Source: Bacteroides congonensis
Lineage (GTDB): Bacteria > Bacteroidota > Bacteroidia > Bacteroidales > Bacteroidaceae
Direction: 5' to 3'
Length of the DNA stretch: 64,000 nucleotides
Assembly (NCBI RefSeq): GCF_900130125.1
Contig: NZ_FQXY01000008.1
Location: 388,301 to 452,300 of the forward strand
Part shown: positions 17,390 through 26,943 of the stretch, piece after piece
How the letters are laid out: each line of letters opens with the position of its first letter
How positions within the stretch are numbered: the stretch's first letter is position 1
Notes under the pieces: generated by a model
Database searches by the model: none
What the model was told of the DNA's origin: nothing
What the model saw: the letters and a program-made list of their open reading frames with translations, nothing else
Program-made: the position numbers and the translations under genes

Positions 17390-18193
17390 CTATTTCCTGC
17401 AACAACTCTTTCCTATTTTGCAAACAACATAAATCAGGATTGAGAAAAATATAATGGAAGCTCCCGAAGGGACTTTCCAATGATAAGAAATGAACAATCC
17501 GCCCAGGCATCCCAAGAAGCCGATACCGATGGACAGCCAGATTATTTTTTTGAAACTATAAGTGAATAAGTTGGCAGTCATCTGCGGAATGGTGAGAAGG
17601 GAGATGGCCAGCACGATACCTACCATACGCAGACAGGCAACAATCGTCAGTGCGATAAACATCATCAGCACATATTCAAATATCTCTACCGGAATCTTCT
17701 GTGAACGCGCAAACTCACGGTCGAAAGCGATATATACAATAGGTTGGATAAACAGGTAAAAGAATCCTGTCAGTATCAGCGCCAGTATGCCGAGCATCCA
17801 TAAGTCAGCCTGATTGATAGTCAGGATATTCCCGAAAAGATAGGCGGAGAGGTCGGGAGCGAATCCCGGCGACAGAAAGCTGAACATGATTCCTAATGCC
17901 ATCCCCAACGTCCAGAATACGGCAATAGCGGAATCTTCGCGCATATCTTTCCGCCTGCTAAGCCATTCAACGCCAAAAGCGGATAACACGGAAAAGACAG
18001 CAGCGGAAAGTATCGGGGAAATTCCCGCAAACAACCCTAATCCTATCCCCCCAAAAGAAGCATGGGTAATTCCGCCACTGATAAATACCAGGCGGCGGGT
18101 GACGATGTATGTACCTATAATCCCGCAGGCAATGCTTGCCAGCAGACTCCCTAACAGGGCATGTTGAAAGAATGTATATTGTAGTAGATCCAC
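17390..18193 (-). CDS. Metal ABC transporter permease (ZnuB/MntB-like)
   Basis: A 267-residue integral membrane protein of the ABC-3 (zinc/manganese) permease family. About eight hydrophobic segments are present, with family sequences ACGIIGTYIVTRRLVFISGG, THASFGGIGLG and FDREFARSQKIPVEIFEY. The frame begins with GTG at 18193. No gene for an ATPase or a metal-binding lipoprotein lies next to it, so the rest of the transporter must be encoded elsewhere. Metal specificity cannot be told from sequence alone. Confidence 0.85.
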   Translation of the reverse strand: MDLLQYTFFQHALLGSLLASIACGIIGTYIVTRRLVFISGGITHASFGGIGLGLFAGISPILSAAVFSVLSAFGVEWLSRRKDMREDSAIAVFWTLGMALGIMFSFLSPGFAPDLSAYLFGNILTINQADLWMLGILALILTGFFYLFIQPIVYIAFDREFARSQKIPVEIFEYVLMMFIALTIVACLRMVGIVLAISLLTIPQMTANLFTYSFKKIIWLSIGIGFLGCLGGLFISYHWKVPSGASIIFFSILIYVVCKIGKSCCRK

Positions 18194-18254
18194 TGATTTA
18201 ATTTACTAATTATAAGTTCTGAATTACGAATCTGATAAACAAGGTCTGTGTTTG

Positions 18255-18689
18255 TCAGTCTTCTTTCTTCTCTACGATTCTTCTTTCTCCGATGATCAGG
18301 AACACTTCATCTTTAAGCTCGTCCGGCAATTCGATGCCACGAAGTTGTAGGCTGCGCACCCATCCGGCCACTTCATCATCTCTGGTGGTATACAGTACAT
18401 CCCGAAACAGTTCTGTCTCTTCTTCCGTGTACGCATTCCCTTCGCGACCCATGAACTGATCCAGTTCTTCATCATCATAATATTCTATCTTCTTGCTGAC
18501 AGCAGCCAACAGGCTGTCTTTTTCGCACACTTCATGTTGTCCGCAGCATTCGGTATCCACCTCCTTCACTTCCGGCATGCGATCCAGTTCGCCTCTCTCT
18601 ATTTTCTTTTGCAGTCTCTTGTTGCGGATGATTCCGGCTATCAGTGCGATAACACCCAGCAATACCAGACCTATAATGAGTATCCACAT
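18255..18689 (-). CDS. Single-pass membrane protein of unknown function
   Basis: A 144-residue protein with one N-terminal membrane segment (residues 2 to 21), a basic stretch RNKRLQKKIERGELDR, a short Cys/His cluster (CCGQHEVC near residues 48 to 55) and an acidic helical C-terminal domain with LRGIELPDELKDEVFLIIGERR. The cluster could bind metal. Its position just upstream of the metal permease on the same strand, 61 bases away, is suggestive but not proof of a link. Confidence 0.7.
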   Translation of the reverse strand: MWILIIGLVLLGVIALIAGIIRNKRLQKKIERGELDRMPEVKEVDTECCGQHEVCEKDSLLAAVSKKIEYYDDEELDQFMGREGNAYTEEETELFRDVLYTTRDDEVAGWVRSLQLRGIELPDELKDEVFLIIGERRIVEKKED

Positions 18690-18712
18690 AATCGTACTAA
18701 ATCAAATTTCTG

Positions 18713-18720
18713 CAAAGTTA
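18713..18720 (-). promoter_or_regulatory. -7 box (TAACTTTG) before the membrane protein/metal permease unit
   Basis: The minus strand reads TAACTTTG (TAnnTTTG), 23 bases before the ATG at 18689. Confidence 0.55.
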
Positions 18721-18766
18721 CTTATAAATTTGCATTCTATCGGTGTATGATATCTATTTCTTTTCT

Positions 18767-18774
18767 TACTTTTG
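18767..18774 (+). promoter_or_regulatory. -7 box (TACTTTTG) before the LRR lipoprotein
   Basis: TACTTTTG (TAnnTTTG) lies 26 bases before the ATG at 18801, divergent from the box at 18713-18720. Confidence 0.5.
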
Positions 18775-18800
18775 TGTGTTGCTAACTTAAATATAAAGCC

Positions 18801-19913
18801 ATGAAATTTAATAAATTGCTCTCCGGTCTGGTAGGAATATGCTTATTTTTCGGATTCACATCTTGTGTGGAAGATAAAAGAATCTTTGGAGATGATATTG
18901 AAATTCCTGAATTGACGGACGATAATACGGTTCAGTTTACAGTAGAGGTTGCCAGTGACTGGAAGCAGATAGAAGTGATTGCCGGCGGTGGAAGAATGGC
19001 TATTGAATGGGGAGACGGGCGTCTGCAAAAGATAGAAGACCCGGGAACGACCGGACCTATAAATTATAAATATGGAAACAAGAAAATTTATCAGGTGAGG
19101 ATATGGGCGGAAGAGTTAGACTTCCTTAGTATAAGCGGTCTACTTCTTCCTGCAACAAATCTTCGTATGGGATATTTGCCTGGAATAAGAAGTTTGAATC
19201 TAAATAGTTTTTCGGGCACTACGGAGCTTGACCTGAGCGGTTGTTGCCCTAATGTGGAAGATATAAATATCGGCAACTGGTCTGATTTGGAACGTCTTGA
19301 TATAACCCAGTGTAAACAATTGGAAAGAGCGGACATCTATACAAATCCCCGGTTGACTTCCTTGAATATACTAAACCTGCCAAAACTGAAGGACTTGAAT
19401 TGTGCCGGAAACGGGTTGACCACTCTTTCTTTGAAAGGAACGCCTGCGTTGCGGACTTTATATTGTAATAACAACCCTCTGACTGCCATTGACTTTGAAG
19501 AGGATATGGCTATTTCCGGGTTATTTATACAAAACTGCGCTTTTAGTTCATTAGACTTTTTAGATAGATTACCTGTGCTCTCGGAATTTAGCTGTCGCTC
19601 TAATAAACTGACAACGTTAGATTTATCAAATCATCGGTCGATTCGTTTTCTGGATTGTAGTTTCAACAGGAATCTGAACCACTTATCAATCCCTGCAAAT
19701 AATTTGGTACAAATACTACGTTGTCATTCTTGTAACCTGAAAGCAAATACATTAAATGAAATATTTGATGCACTAGTTTCCCTTCCCAAACCATCCACCC
19801 CTGAACACGGAAAGGATTATCGAATATCTTTCTATGATAATTCAGGAGAGAAGGGCTGCGATATGAGCATACTTGAAAATAAAAACTGGTATATAGACAC
19901 GAATAAAAACTGA
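18801..19913 (+). CDS. Leucine-rich-repeat surface lipoprotein
   Basis: A 370-residue predicted lipoprotein: hydrophobic signal with lipobox FTSC near residue 22, followed by acidic residues (VEDKRIFGDD) as in Bacteroides outer-membrane lipoproteins exported to the surface. From about residue 130 onward it has leucine-rich-repeat-like units such as LERLDITQCKQL, LTSLNILNLPKL, LTTLSLKGTPAL and LTTLDLSNHRSI. A binding role is likely; the ligand is unknown. The M28 peptidase gene follows 8 bases after the stop, so they form an operon. Confidence 0.78.
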   Translation: MKFNKLLSGLVGICLFFGFTSCVEDKRIFGDDIEIPELTDDNTVQFTVEVASDWKQIEVIAGGGRMAIEWGDGRLQKIEDPGTTGPINYKYGNKKIYQVRIWAEELDFLSISGLLLPATNLRMGYLPGIRSLNLNSFSGTTELDLSGCCPNVEDINIGNWSDLERLDITQCKQLERADIYTNPRLTSLNILNLPKLKDLNCAGNGLTTLSLKGTPALRTLYCNNNPLTAIDFEEDMAISGLFIQNCAFSSLDFLDRLPVLSEFSCRSNKLTTLDLSNHRSIRFLDCSFNRNLNHLSIPANNLVQILRCHSCNLKANTLNEIFDALVSLPKPSTPEHGKDYRISFYDNSGEKGCDMSILENKNWYIDTNKN

Positions 19914-19921
19914 TTGTTAAC

Positions 19922-20941
19922 ATGAACTCAAATCTAATGAAAAGAAGATTTTATTTACTTATTTCTTTTTTATTGGGCGGAACGATATTTGTCTCTGCCC
20001 AGTCTCCCGTGGACAAAGGCCTGAATACTATCAACCGCTCTTCTGCCGAATCCACTATCGGCTTTCTAGCGGCAGACGAACTTCAAGGGCGTGAAGCGGG
20101 ATTTCATGGTTCGTATGTATCCTCGGAATACATTGCTTCTTTATTGCAATGGATGGGCGTACAACCTTTGGCCGACAGTTATTTTCAACCTTTTGATGCC
20201 TATCGCAAAGAGCGTCAGAAGAAAGGACGCCTGGAAGTCCATCCCGATTCTATTGCCAAACTAAAGCAGGAAGTGCACCAAAAGCTCTCCATGAGGAATG
20301 TATTAGGTATGATTCCCGGTAAAAATAACAAGGAATATGTGATTGTAGGCGCGCATTTCGACCACTTAGGGATAGACCCTGCACTCGATGGTGACCAAAT
20401 TTATAATGGCGCCGATGATAATGCATCCGGTGTATCGGCTGTGTTGCAAATAGCCCGTGCTTTTGTAGCTAGCGGACAGCAACCGGAAAGAAATGTCATC
20501 TTCGCTTTTTGGGATGGAGAAGAAAAAGGACTGTTAGGCTCGAAATACTTTGTGCAGACTTGTCCTTTTCTGTCTCAAATCAAGGGTTATCTGAACTTTG
20601 ATATGATTGGCCGTAATAACAAACCCGACCCCCCCCGTCATGTAGTCTATTTTTATACGGCTGCTCATCCTGCTTTCGGTGATTGGCTGAAAGAAGATAT
20701 TAAGAAATACGGTTTGCAGTTAGAACCGGACTATCGTGCGTGGGATAATCCGATAGGCGGCAGTGATAACGGGACATTTGCCAAGGTGGGTATTCCTATC
20801 ATATGGTATCATACGGACGGACATCCCGATTATCACCAACCATCCGATCACGCCGACCGGTTGAACTGGGATAAGATTGTGGAAATCACCAAGGCATCTT
20901 TCCTGAATATGTGGAAAATGGCGAATGAAAAGTCATTTTAA
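19922..20941 (+). CDS. M28 family metallopeptidase, secreted
   Basis: A 339-residue zinc peptidase of family M28 with an N-terminal signal peptide ending near VSAQS. Metal-site sequences are readable: VGAHFDHLG (H145), GADDNASG (D165), WDGEEKGLLGS (E200/E201), NFDMIGR and HPDYHQPSDHADRL (His). Such enzymes are aminopeptidases that release amino acids from peptides; here probably periplasmic. A start at the ATG at 19937 gives a cleaner signal peptide than 19922. The tandem with the LRR lipoprotein suggests joint peptide binding and digestion. Confidence 0.88.
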   Translation: MNSNLMKRRFYLLISFLLGGTIFVSAQSPVDKGLNTINRSSAESTIGFLAADELQGREAGFHGSYVSSEYIASLLQWMGVQPLADSYFQPFDAYRKERQKKGRLEVHPDSIAKLKQEVHQKLSMRNVLGMIPGKNNKEYVIVGAHFDHLGIDPALDGDQIYNGADDNASGVSAVLQIARAFVASGQQPERNVIFAFWDGEEKGLLGSKYFVQTCPFLSQIKGYLNFDMIGRNNKPDPPRHVVYFYTAAHPAFGDWLKEDIKKYGLQLEPDYRAWDNPIGGSDNGTFAKVGIPIIWYHTDGHPDYHQPSDHADRLNWDKIVEITKASFLNMWKMANEKSF

Positions 20942-20946
20942 AAATA

Positions 20947-21022
20947 TGTCATCCGGAGCGTAGTGAAGAACTCCTTTTTATTTGTTCAGGAGTGGGGACT
21001 CTTCGCTACGCTCTGAATGACA
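20947..21022. repeat. REP-like imperfect palindrome
   Basis: Two arms of about 23 bases, TGTCATCCGGAGCGTAGTGA(AGA) and the inverse of TCTTCGCTACGCTCTGAATGACA, pair with few mismatches around a 30-base centre. This resembles the intergenic REP/MITE-like family with GTCATTCTGAGCGnAGCGAAGAATC cores that recurs in many bacterial genomes. It lies between convergent genes, the usual position. Confidence 0.65.
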
Positions 21023-21030
21023 GACAGTTC

Positions 21031-21098
21031 AGATAAAGGCTGATCATATAATGGTAAGGTCGATTTATTTATGAAATCAATGAGTGTAGCCTTTATCT
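21031..21098 (+). terminator. Possible terminator after the M28 gene
   Basis: An 11-base inverted repeat (AGATAAAGGCT at 21031, its inverse at 21088) is followed by a T run. The 46-base loop is long, so this is a tentative call. Confidence 0.4.
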
Positions 21099-21108
21099 TT
21101 TTTTATTG

Positions 21109-23121
21109 CTATTCTACTGGTTGTGCACCAGTATCTCCCTCAATTTTCCAACCGGGATTCTGATAAACCACTGAGCTTGTAAAGTCATTTTTGTTCGAAG
21201 CAGTCTGGCGGAATACAGCCATGCCTATCGGATTCAGATAATGAGCCGGAGTAAAGAGGAAGCCGTTCTGCCCTGCTATCAGGTTATTCTTCGTGATTTT
21301 TTCGTACGGAAGGATATATTTACTTAAATCGGATGAAGACATATTGCCTTCTGCCGGGTCTACTTTACATAAGTCTTGCAGTTGCTCTTCATAGTCACTC
21401 CCCCAGTATAACATACCTTCCACACGGTAAGGTTTGGATATTAGCTGGTCGCATGCACGCCAGCGCTTCAGGTCTTCCCAACGCAAAGCTTCTGCACAAA
21501 GTTCGTTGCGGCGTTCACGGCGAATATTATATAATGTCGCATCTATCAGTTGCCCGTGAGAATAAGCACCGAAATCACCTTTGGCTTCTTCGCTCATTTG
21601 TGTCGCGGTAATTGTCTTGTTATAGTCTTCATCCACTTTGGCACGCCGGCGTAAAGCTTTCCAATATCCGTCGGCTGTCGCGTCAATTCTGCCGTTCTTT
21701 TCGTAGGAAGCTTCCATGTAGATCAACATGGCTTCCGCGGCACGGAAAACAATACCGCCTGATGTTCCTGCACTGTGGTCATTGGCCATATGACTGGAAT
21801 AATGTTTGCCTTTCTTGATGATGAAACCTGTTGTCGCCAGACTTCCCTTGTCTCCATAAATGAAGCGGATAGAACAATAGCTGGGAGTACCGTCATTGCC
21901 GTAATAATTCACGTCACCCTCATCTTCCGTATTCGCATCACCCGGCTTTTTGGTAAAGATAACAATACGTGAATCCCGGTTTTGCAAGGTGGAGTTGACT
22001 CCTTTCTTTTCCCAATTGCGGTCATAACCCGAACCGTCCGCATAGATCGGAAGCCCGTTGCGCATCAGGAAAGAGTTGACCATGCCGCGAGTCCATCCGG
22101 AACCGCCGCCGTTGCGTTCCAGTTCCATTTGCAGGTTACTTGTCACCAACCCCTCCTTGAATTGTTTCCACATCAGAATTTCATCGTATCCTTCCATATT
22201 CTCATCACAGAACATAGTGTAATAAGGGTTGATGGAAGCCAGACTGGCATTCATTCCCTCGGGAGTATCGGTGTTCTCTGCCAGTTTTCCGACAATATAG
22301 TCACCCACTACTTTGGACGATTTCATGGCTTCGTCAAGAAAATAAGCTATTTCTGTGTCAATGTTGAAACCGCTCACGTCTGCGGGATTGCCCGGCCATC
22401 CTTTTCCACCGGGTACGAATGCCGTCCCTTTATGGTACTTTTCCCAGGTTGCTTCGAAGAGGGCGACACGCGCGCGTAGCAAATGTGCTACATTTCTGCT
22501 GATACGGTTCTTGCCACCGGGACCTTTGTCGAGCAATAATTCCGTTGCTTTCTGCAAATCGTCGAGAATGAAACGTGCCACCTTATTACGTGGTTGACGT
22601 TTGCTGGATTCCACCAAAGTCTCTTCTACGTCGGGCAATGCTGTGGTGATGATGGGCAAATCTCCTAAAGAAACCAGCAATTTATAGTAATTATATGCAC
22701 GTATCACATACATCTCTCCGATGTAATGTTTTACATTATCCTGATTGCCGGTGATGGTACCCGCTTCGAATTTAGGTAAAGTGTTGTCGAAGAAATAGTT
22801 GCAGGCACGTATCTTCTTCCAGTCCCAGTCGCCTTCGCCCGACGGAACTTTCTTCTGACCGGGTATCCAGAATGCCGGGGAGTCACCGCTGGCTTGGTTA
22901 TCAGTATCGTTATCTTTGCCGAAGAAGTTAATGCCATACGCGTCCGTCACGGTTTCGAACGGATAAGCATTGATAGTGTAAGCAGCCAAATCACTTTCGG
23001 ATGCGAAATATTTTTCGGGAATAACTTTGTCCAGAGGTTCCCTGTCCAGAAAATCATTGCAACCGGTCAGTCCGCCCAACAGCAATGTTCCTATTGTCAA
23101 AAGTTTGATATGTTTTTTCAT
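21109..23121 (-). CDS. SusD/RagB-like outer-membrane nutrient-binding lipoprotein
   Basis: A 670-residue SusD-family lipoprotein. The signal peptide ends in a lipobox with Cys21, followed by NDFLDREPLDKVIPEKYFAS, typical of SusD. TPR-like and C-terminal family sequences include IRAYNYYKLLVSLGDLPI, RRERRNELCAEALRWEDLKRW and YLNPIGMAVF. It captures a substrate at the cell surface and caps the SusC partner encoded 13 bases upstream. It is longer than the 500 to 550 residues of many SusD proteins. No enzyme genes accompany the pair. Confidence 0.93.
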   Translation of the reverse strand: MKKHIKLLTIGTLLLGGLTGCNDFLDREPLDKVIPEKYFASESDLAAYTINAYPFETVTDAYGINFFGKDNDTDNQASGDSPAFWIPGQKKVPSGEGDWDWKKIRACNYFFDNTLPKFEAGTITGNQDNVKHYIGEMYVIRAYNYYKLLVSLGDLPIITTALPDVEETLVESSKRQPRNKVARFILDDLQKATELLLDKGPGGKNRISRNVAHLLRARVALFEATWEKYHKGTAFVPGGKGWPGNPADVSGFNIDTEIAYFLDEAMKSSKVVGDYIVGKLAENTDTPEGMNASLASINPYYTMFCDENMEGYDEILMWKQFKEGLVTSNLQMELERNGGGSGWTRGMVNSFLMRNGLPIYADGSGYDRNWEKKGVNSTLQNRDSRIVIFTKKPGDANTEDEGDVNYYGNDGTPSYCSIRFIYGDKGSLATTGFIIKKGKHYSSHMANDHSAGTSGGIVFRAAEAMLIYMEASYEKNGRIDATADGYWKALRRRAKVDEDYNKTITATQMSEEAKGDFGAYSHGQLIDATLYNIRRERRNELCAEALRWEDLKRWRACDQLISKPYRVEGMLYWGSDYEEQLQDLCKVDPAEGNMSSSDLSKYILPYEKITKNNLIAGQNGFLFTPAHYLNPIGMAVFRQTASNKNDFTSSVVYQNPGWKIEGDTGAQPVE

Positions 23122-23134
23122 AATCGTCTGTCAT

Positions 23135-26100
23135 TTAAAAAGTTGCACTTAAACCGAATGATACAGTCTTGGATAATGGATAGGTACATCCGTCCCAGTT
23201 GCCGATACCGACAGTTTCGGGATCGAATGTGTCAGCCAGATTGGTAATGGTGAATAAGTTTTCTGCCGAAACAAAGAAGCGAAGGTTGTTCACACAGAAC
23301 TTTTCTGTCAGTGATTTGGGTAATGTATAGCCTAAAGTCACGTTCTTCAGTCGGCAATAAGCTGCATTCTGCAAGTAGCGGGTCTGCGGATTGCGGTTTC
23401 TGTCGTTCTCAAGAGGACGAGGATAATAACCGCCCAGATTGGGGCCTAACGGATTGGTCGTATCTGCTCCACGGAAATAGTCCAGATGTTGCTTGAAGAA
23501 GTTAGTCTGCCAGTAACCTACTGCTCCCCAGAACATGGTAGAGCCACTTCCCGGCATATAGTCACGTTTCATAGTTCCCTGGAAGAACAGCTTCAGATCG
23601 AAGCCTTTCCATGCGGCATCCAGATTCAAGCCAAAGTTATAGCGTGGTGTACTGTTACCGATCTTTTTCAAATCGCCATGGTCTGCAAGGGTCTTGTTTC
23701 CTCTGCTTATCTGACCGTCGCCATTCAAGTCGGCATACATGACATCACCGGCTCCCCAACCTGAACCCAGTACGTCTTGTGCACCATTAGGCATACTGGC
23801 AAGATGATCTTTCATTTCCTGATCGGTTTTTGCGATGCCGACTGTCTGGAATCCCCATATGTCCCCTACATGAGCACCTGCGTAATATGTATTATTATTG
23901 TCCTTATCGAGAATTGTGTTTGACGGGTTGGGATATCTGTCGATGACTACCTGATTGTCCGACAAGGATAAGGTAACTCCATATTTGAAATCACGGATTT
24001 GGTCGCGCCAGTTCACCTGTATTTCCCAACCTTTGGAAGTCATGTCGAGGTTATTTACTTTGGGGACATCAATACCCAGTAGGTTGGGGAGTTCGGGCGC
24101 AGGGCCTACCATATCTTTGGATTTCCGTTGGAAGTAGTCGAATGTTACATTCAGGCGGTTGTTGAGCATCGACAGGTCGAAACCTAGATCCAGTGTTTGT
24201 GTCTTTTCCCAAGTCAGCAAGGAAGATACCAGGGCGGATTCCTTGGAAATGTTCGGTTTTGCACCGTTTACCAGCCAGCCGCCCAATGCGTAATTGCCCC
24301 ATTGGTCTTTGTTAATGTCGATGGTGCGATAGAACGGATACCAGTTGTCTGTATTCTGGTTACCTAGTTCACCCCACGAGCCTCGTATTTTGAATGTACT
24401 GATTAAGTCGGTAAAATCCTCGAAAAATGCTTCACGGGCAATGTTCCATCCAAGAGAGAAGGACGGGAACAGATTCCAGCGGTTGTCCCGGAGGAAACGT
24501 GATGTTCCGTCATAACGCATATTGACTTCTGCTAGATAACGTCCTTTATAATCGTAGTTGAGACGTCCGAAAAATCCGGCAGTTGCCCATTCGCTATATC
24601 CACCCCTGTTCTGTGCATTCGTCTGGGTAGTGTTTAATGTGGCAACTCCCGACATGATACCATCTTGTGAAGCAGTAATGTCCCGTTGTTTGAACAACTC
24701 GCTTTGGAAACCCAGCATCACTTTAAAGTTGTGTCCGCTTTCCAGCGATTTGTTATATTCGGTAAATATATTCGGATTGAAGAAATTGCTCTTATAAGCA
24801 TATTCCGTAACACTGGAAGTTTGGTTGGCTATTATATAAGGATCTTTGTTTACATCATATCCATAAACGGTTTGATAATCGGTGTGATTGAAATCATAGT
24901 TGGAGCGGTAGTTTAGCTCTACATTGATTTTCCAGTCTTTGATAGGTTCCATGATGAAAGCGAGCTGATGTGCCATTACGTCTTTTTGCGATTTGTAGCG
25001 TCCACCTTCTGTTAATTGGTAAATCTTGGATTCAACAGTGTAAAACCCGTTCGGGTCTACTACCGGGATGACAGGCCAATAGCGGCATACGTCGAAATAG
25101 AATACATTACTCTTGATATCTCCGCCGGCAAATGAAGGAGCTTCATAGTCTGTGCGGTTGAAACGCATACTATAACTTATCTTTAACCATTTAGTAAGGT
25201 CGGCATTGATTTTTGCTGTAAAAGCGTATCGTTGCTTGTTGTCATCACCAAATTTCAACAGACCGCCTTGGTCGAGATAGTTGGCTGAAAGATAATATTG
25301 TATCTTATCCGTACCACCGTTCACGCTCAATGAATGTTCGTGAGTGAAACTGTTGCCGAACAATGTTTTCAGCCAGTCGGTGTTGCCGGCAGGCATCACG
25401 TCTTTGCGTTGGGGATCATCGAATGAGTTCCATCTTCCTGCATCGGTAGGCCACATATACTGTGTGCCTTTTCCTGCCTGGAAATCCAGAATTTGTTGAA
25501 GTTTTGTGGCACTGTACATAGGAGTTTGTCCGCCATTGGTCAACTGGTCGTTAATAGCCAGTGCAAAGTTATAGGAATCAGCCATTTCCGGCATATTCAA
25601 CGGAGATACGAAACGGAAGTTGTTGTTATAGTTGACTACCGTCTTTCCCGATTTACCTTTCTTTGTCGTAATCAGGATTACTCCACCCGGTGCACGGGAA
25701 CCATAAATGGAAGAAGCAGCCGCATCTTTCAGTACGGAAATATTCTCAATGTCCTGTGGATTGATCGCGTTCATGTCCCCTTCCATGCCGTCAATGAGTA
25801 CCAATGGTTCTACCTTCGAGCCGGCACCAATCGTTCCGACGCCACGAATGTTGAATTTTTTATCCGAACCTAAGGAACCGCCACCGTCACCGGTAGAGAT
25901 GTTCATGCCCGGAACTACACCTTGTAAGGCTTCGATAGTGGAATTGACGGGACGTGCTGCAATTTCTTTCGCTCCCACAGTGGATACGGCTCCTGTCACA
26001 TTCACTTTCTTTTGTGTACCGAAGGCGACGACAACGACTTCATCCAACTTTTGGGTATCATCTTTCAAGATGATATTCAATGATTGTCCTGTGAATTTGA

Positions 26101-26395
26101 CTTCCTGGGTTTGATACCCTACGAAAGAGATGACGATAATGTCTCCTGCCTTTACATTGCTTAAAGAGAAATCACCGTCAAGTCCGGTGATTGTACCGTT
26201 CGTTGTACCTTTGACTACAACGGATGCGCCGATAATGGTTTCACCTACTGCGTCTTTTACTACACCTTTGCAAGTAGTACCCTGCTGTACAGCGGAAACA
26301 TTCAAAATGCTTCTACCAGTCTCCGAATAAACGGTTCCTGCTGACATTGTCAGTAGAAACAACAACATGCTAACTGACTTTAGTTGTTTTAACAT
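23135..26395 (-). CDS. SusC/RagA-like TonB-dependent outer-membrane transporter
   Basis: A 1086-residue SusC-family porin. The signal peptide (residues 1 to about 24) is followed by a carboxypeptidase-regulatory-like domain (about 40 to 115: GVVKDAVGETIIGASVVVKG), the plug (KLDEVVVVAFGTQKKVNVTGAVSTV; SVLKDAAASSIYGSRAPGGVILITTKKG) and a 22-strand barrel ending in FGLSATF with a terminal aromatic residue. It imports substrate delivered by SusD using TonB energy. There is no STN domain, so this copy is not built for FecR/sigma signalling, unlike the SusC at 43.5-47 kb. Confidence 0.95.
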   Translation of the reverse strand: MLKQLKSVSMLLFLLTMSAGTVYSETGRSILNVSAVQQGTTCKGVVKDAVGETIIGASVVVKGTTNGTITGLDGDFSLSNVKAGDIIVISFVGYQTQEVKFTGQSLNIILKDDTQKLDEVVVVAFGTQKKVNVTGAVSTVGAKEIAARPVNSTIEALQGVVPGMNISTGDGGGSLGSDKKFNIRGVGTIGAGSKVEPLVLIDGMEGDMNAINPQDIENISVLKDAAASSIYGSRAPGGVILITTKKGKSGKTVVNYNNNFRFVSPLNMPEMADSYNFALAINDQLTNGGQTPMYSATKLQQILDFQAGKGTQYMWPTDAGRWNSFDDPQRKDVMPAGNTDWLKTLFGNSFTHEHSLSVNGGTDKIQYYLSANYLDQGGLLKFGDDNKQRYAFTAKINADLTKWLKISYSMRFNRTDYEAPSFAGGDIKSNVFYFDVCRYWPVIPVVDPNGFYTVESKIYQLTEGGRYKSQKDVMAHQLAFIMEPIKDWKINVELNYRSNYDFNHTDYQTVYGYDVNKDPYIIANQTSSVTEYAYKSNFFNPNIFTEYNKSLESGHNFKVMLGFQSELFKQRDITASQDGIMSGVATLNTTQTNAQNRGGYSEWATAGFFGRLNYDYKGRYLAEVNMRYDGTSRFLRDNRWNLFPSFSLGWNIAREAFFEDFTDLISTFKIRGSWGELGNQNTDNWYPFYRTIDINKDQWGNYALGGWLVNGAKPNISKESALVSSLLTWEKTQTLDLGFDLSMLNNRLNVTFDYFQRKSKDMVGPAPELPNLLGIDVPKVNNLDMTSKGWEIQVNWRDQIRDFKYGVTLSLSDNQVVIDRYPNPSNTILDKDNNNTYYAGAHVGDIWGFQTVGIAKTDQEMKDHLASMPNGAQDVLGSGWGAGDVMYADLNGDGQISRGNKTLADHGDLKKIGNSTPRYNFGLNLDAAWKGFDLKLFFQGTMKRDYMPGSGSTMFWGAVGYWQTNFFKQHLDYFRGADTTNPLGPNLGGYYPRPLENDRNRNPQTRYLQNAAYCRLKNVTLGYTLPKSLTEKFCVNNLRFFVSAENLFTITNLADTFDPETVGIGNWDGCTYPLSKTVSFGLSATF

Positions 26396-26424
26396 AGCAT
26401 TGAATTTAAAGTTTTTTCCTAGTG

Positions 26425-26502
26425 TCCGGAGTAACTTCTTAATAAGTCCTTTCAGAACTTATCCTGATATATAATAACGGTTCTGAAACTTTAAACTCCG
26501 GA
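26425..26502 (-). promoter_or_regulatory. Nested inverted repeat in the susC leader
   Basis: Two nested arm pairs occur 30 to 107 bases upstream of the susC ATG: TCCGGAGT (26425-26432) with ACTCCGGA (26495-26502), and TTCAGAAC (26451-26458) with GTTCTGAA (26480-26487). On the minus strand they would fold as one hairpin with an internal loop in the susC mRNA leader. A third copy of the inner motif, GTTCTGAA, occurs at about 26767. The remaining sequence from 26503 to 26943 is AT-rich and holds no gene I can support. Confidence 0.5.
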
Positions 26503-26943
26503 ATCCGCTCCTTTACAACGCTGTATTTTCTACTTGTTATCTACCTTTTTTGATATTTGCCAACCGGCTGTTTTTACTTGATAGAATAATAATATTCAAG
26601 GAAATGAGAGATGTGTTTATAGCAGAATTGAATATGAAATACGTATTATTGTGCTTTAAATAAGAAATAATGCACCCGAATTTGATATATTTTCTATAAA
26701 TGAGCGTGATATATTAAAATATATTATATATTTGTATTGTTAATTCTAATTTATAAATCACCCTAGTTCTGAAAGAACTTATTCTTCCATCATTAATTAC
26801 TTATTCTTAAAATCCTCTCTTATTGCATTAATCTTGTTTGGTTATGAGTCAGTCGTCATTATTGGGGCAATATGTTTGGGAAGGATTACAGACATGGCTG
26901 AAATCCGGTAGATACCGATATCCGTATAAACTATTATCAGTCG

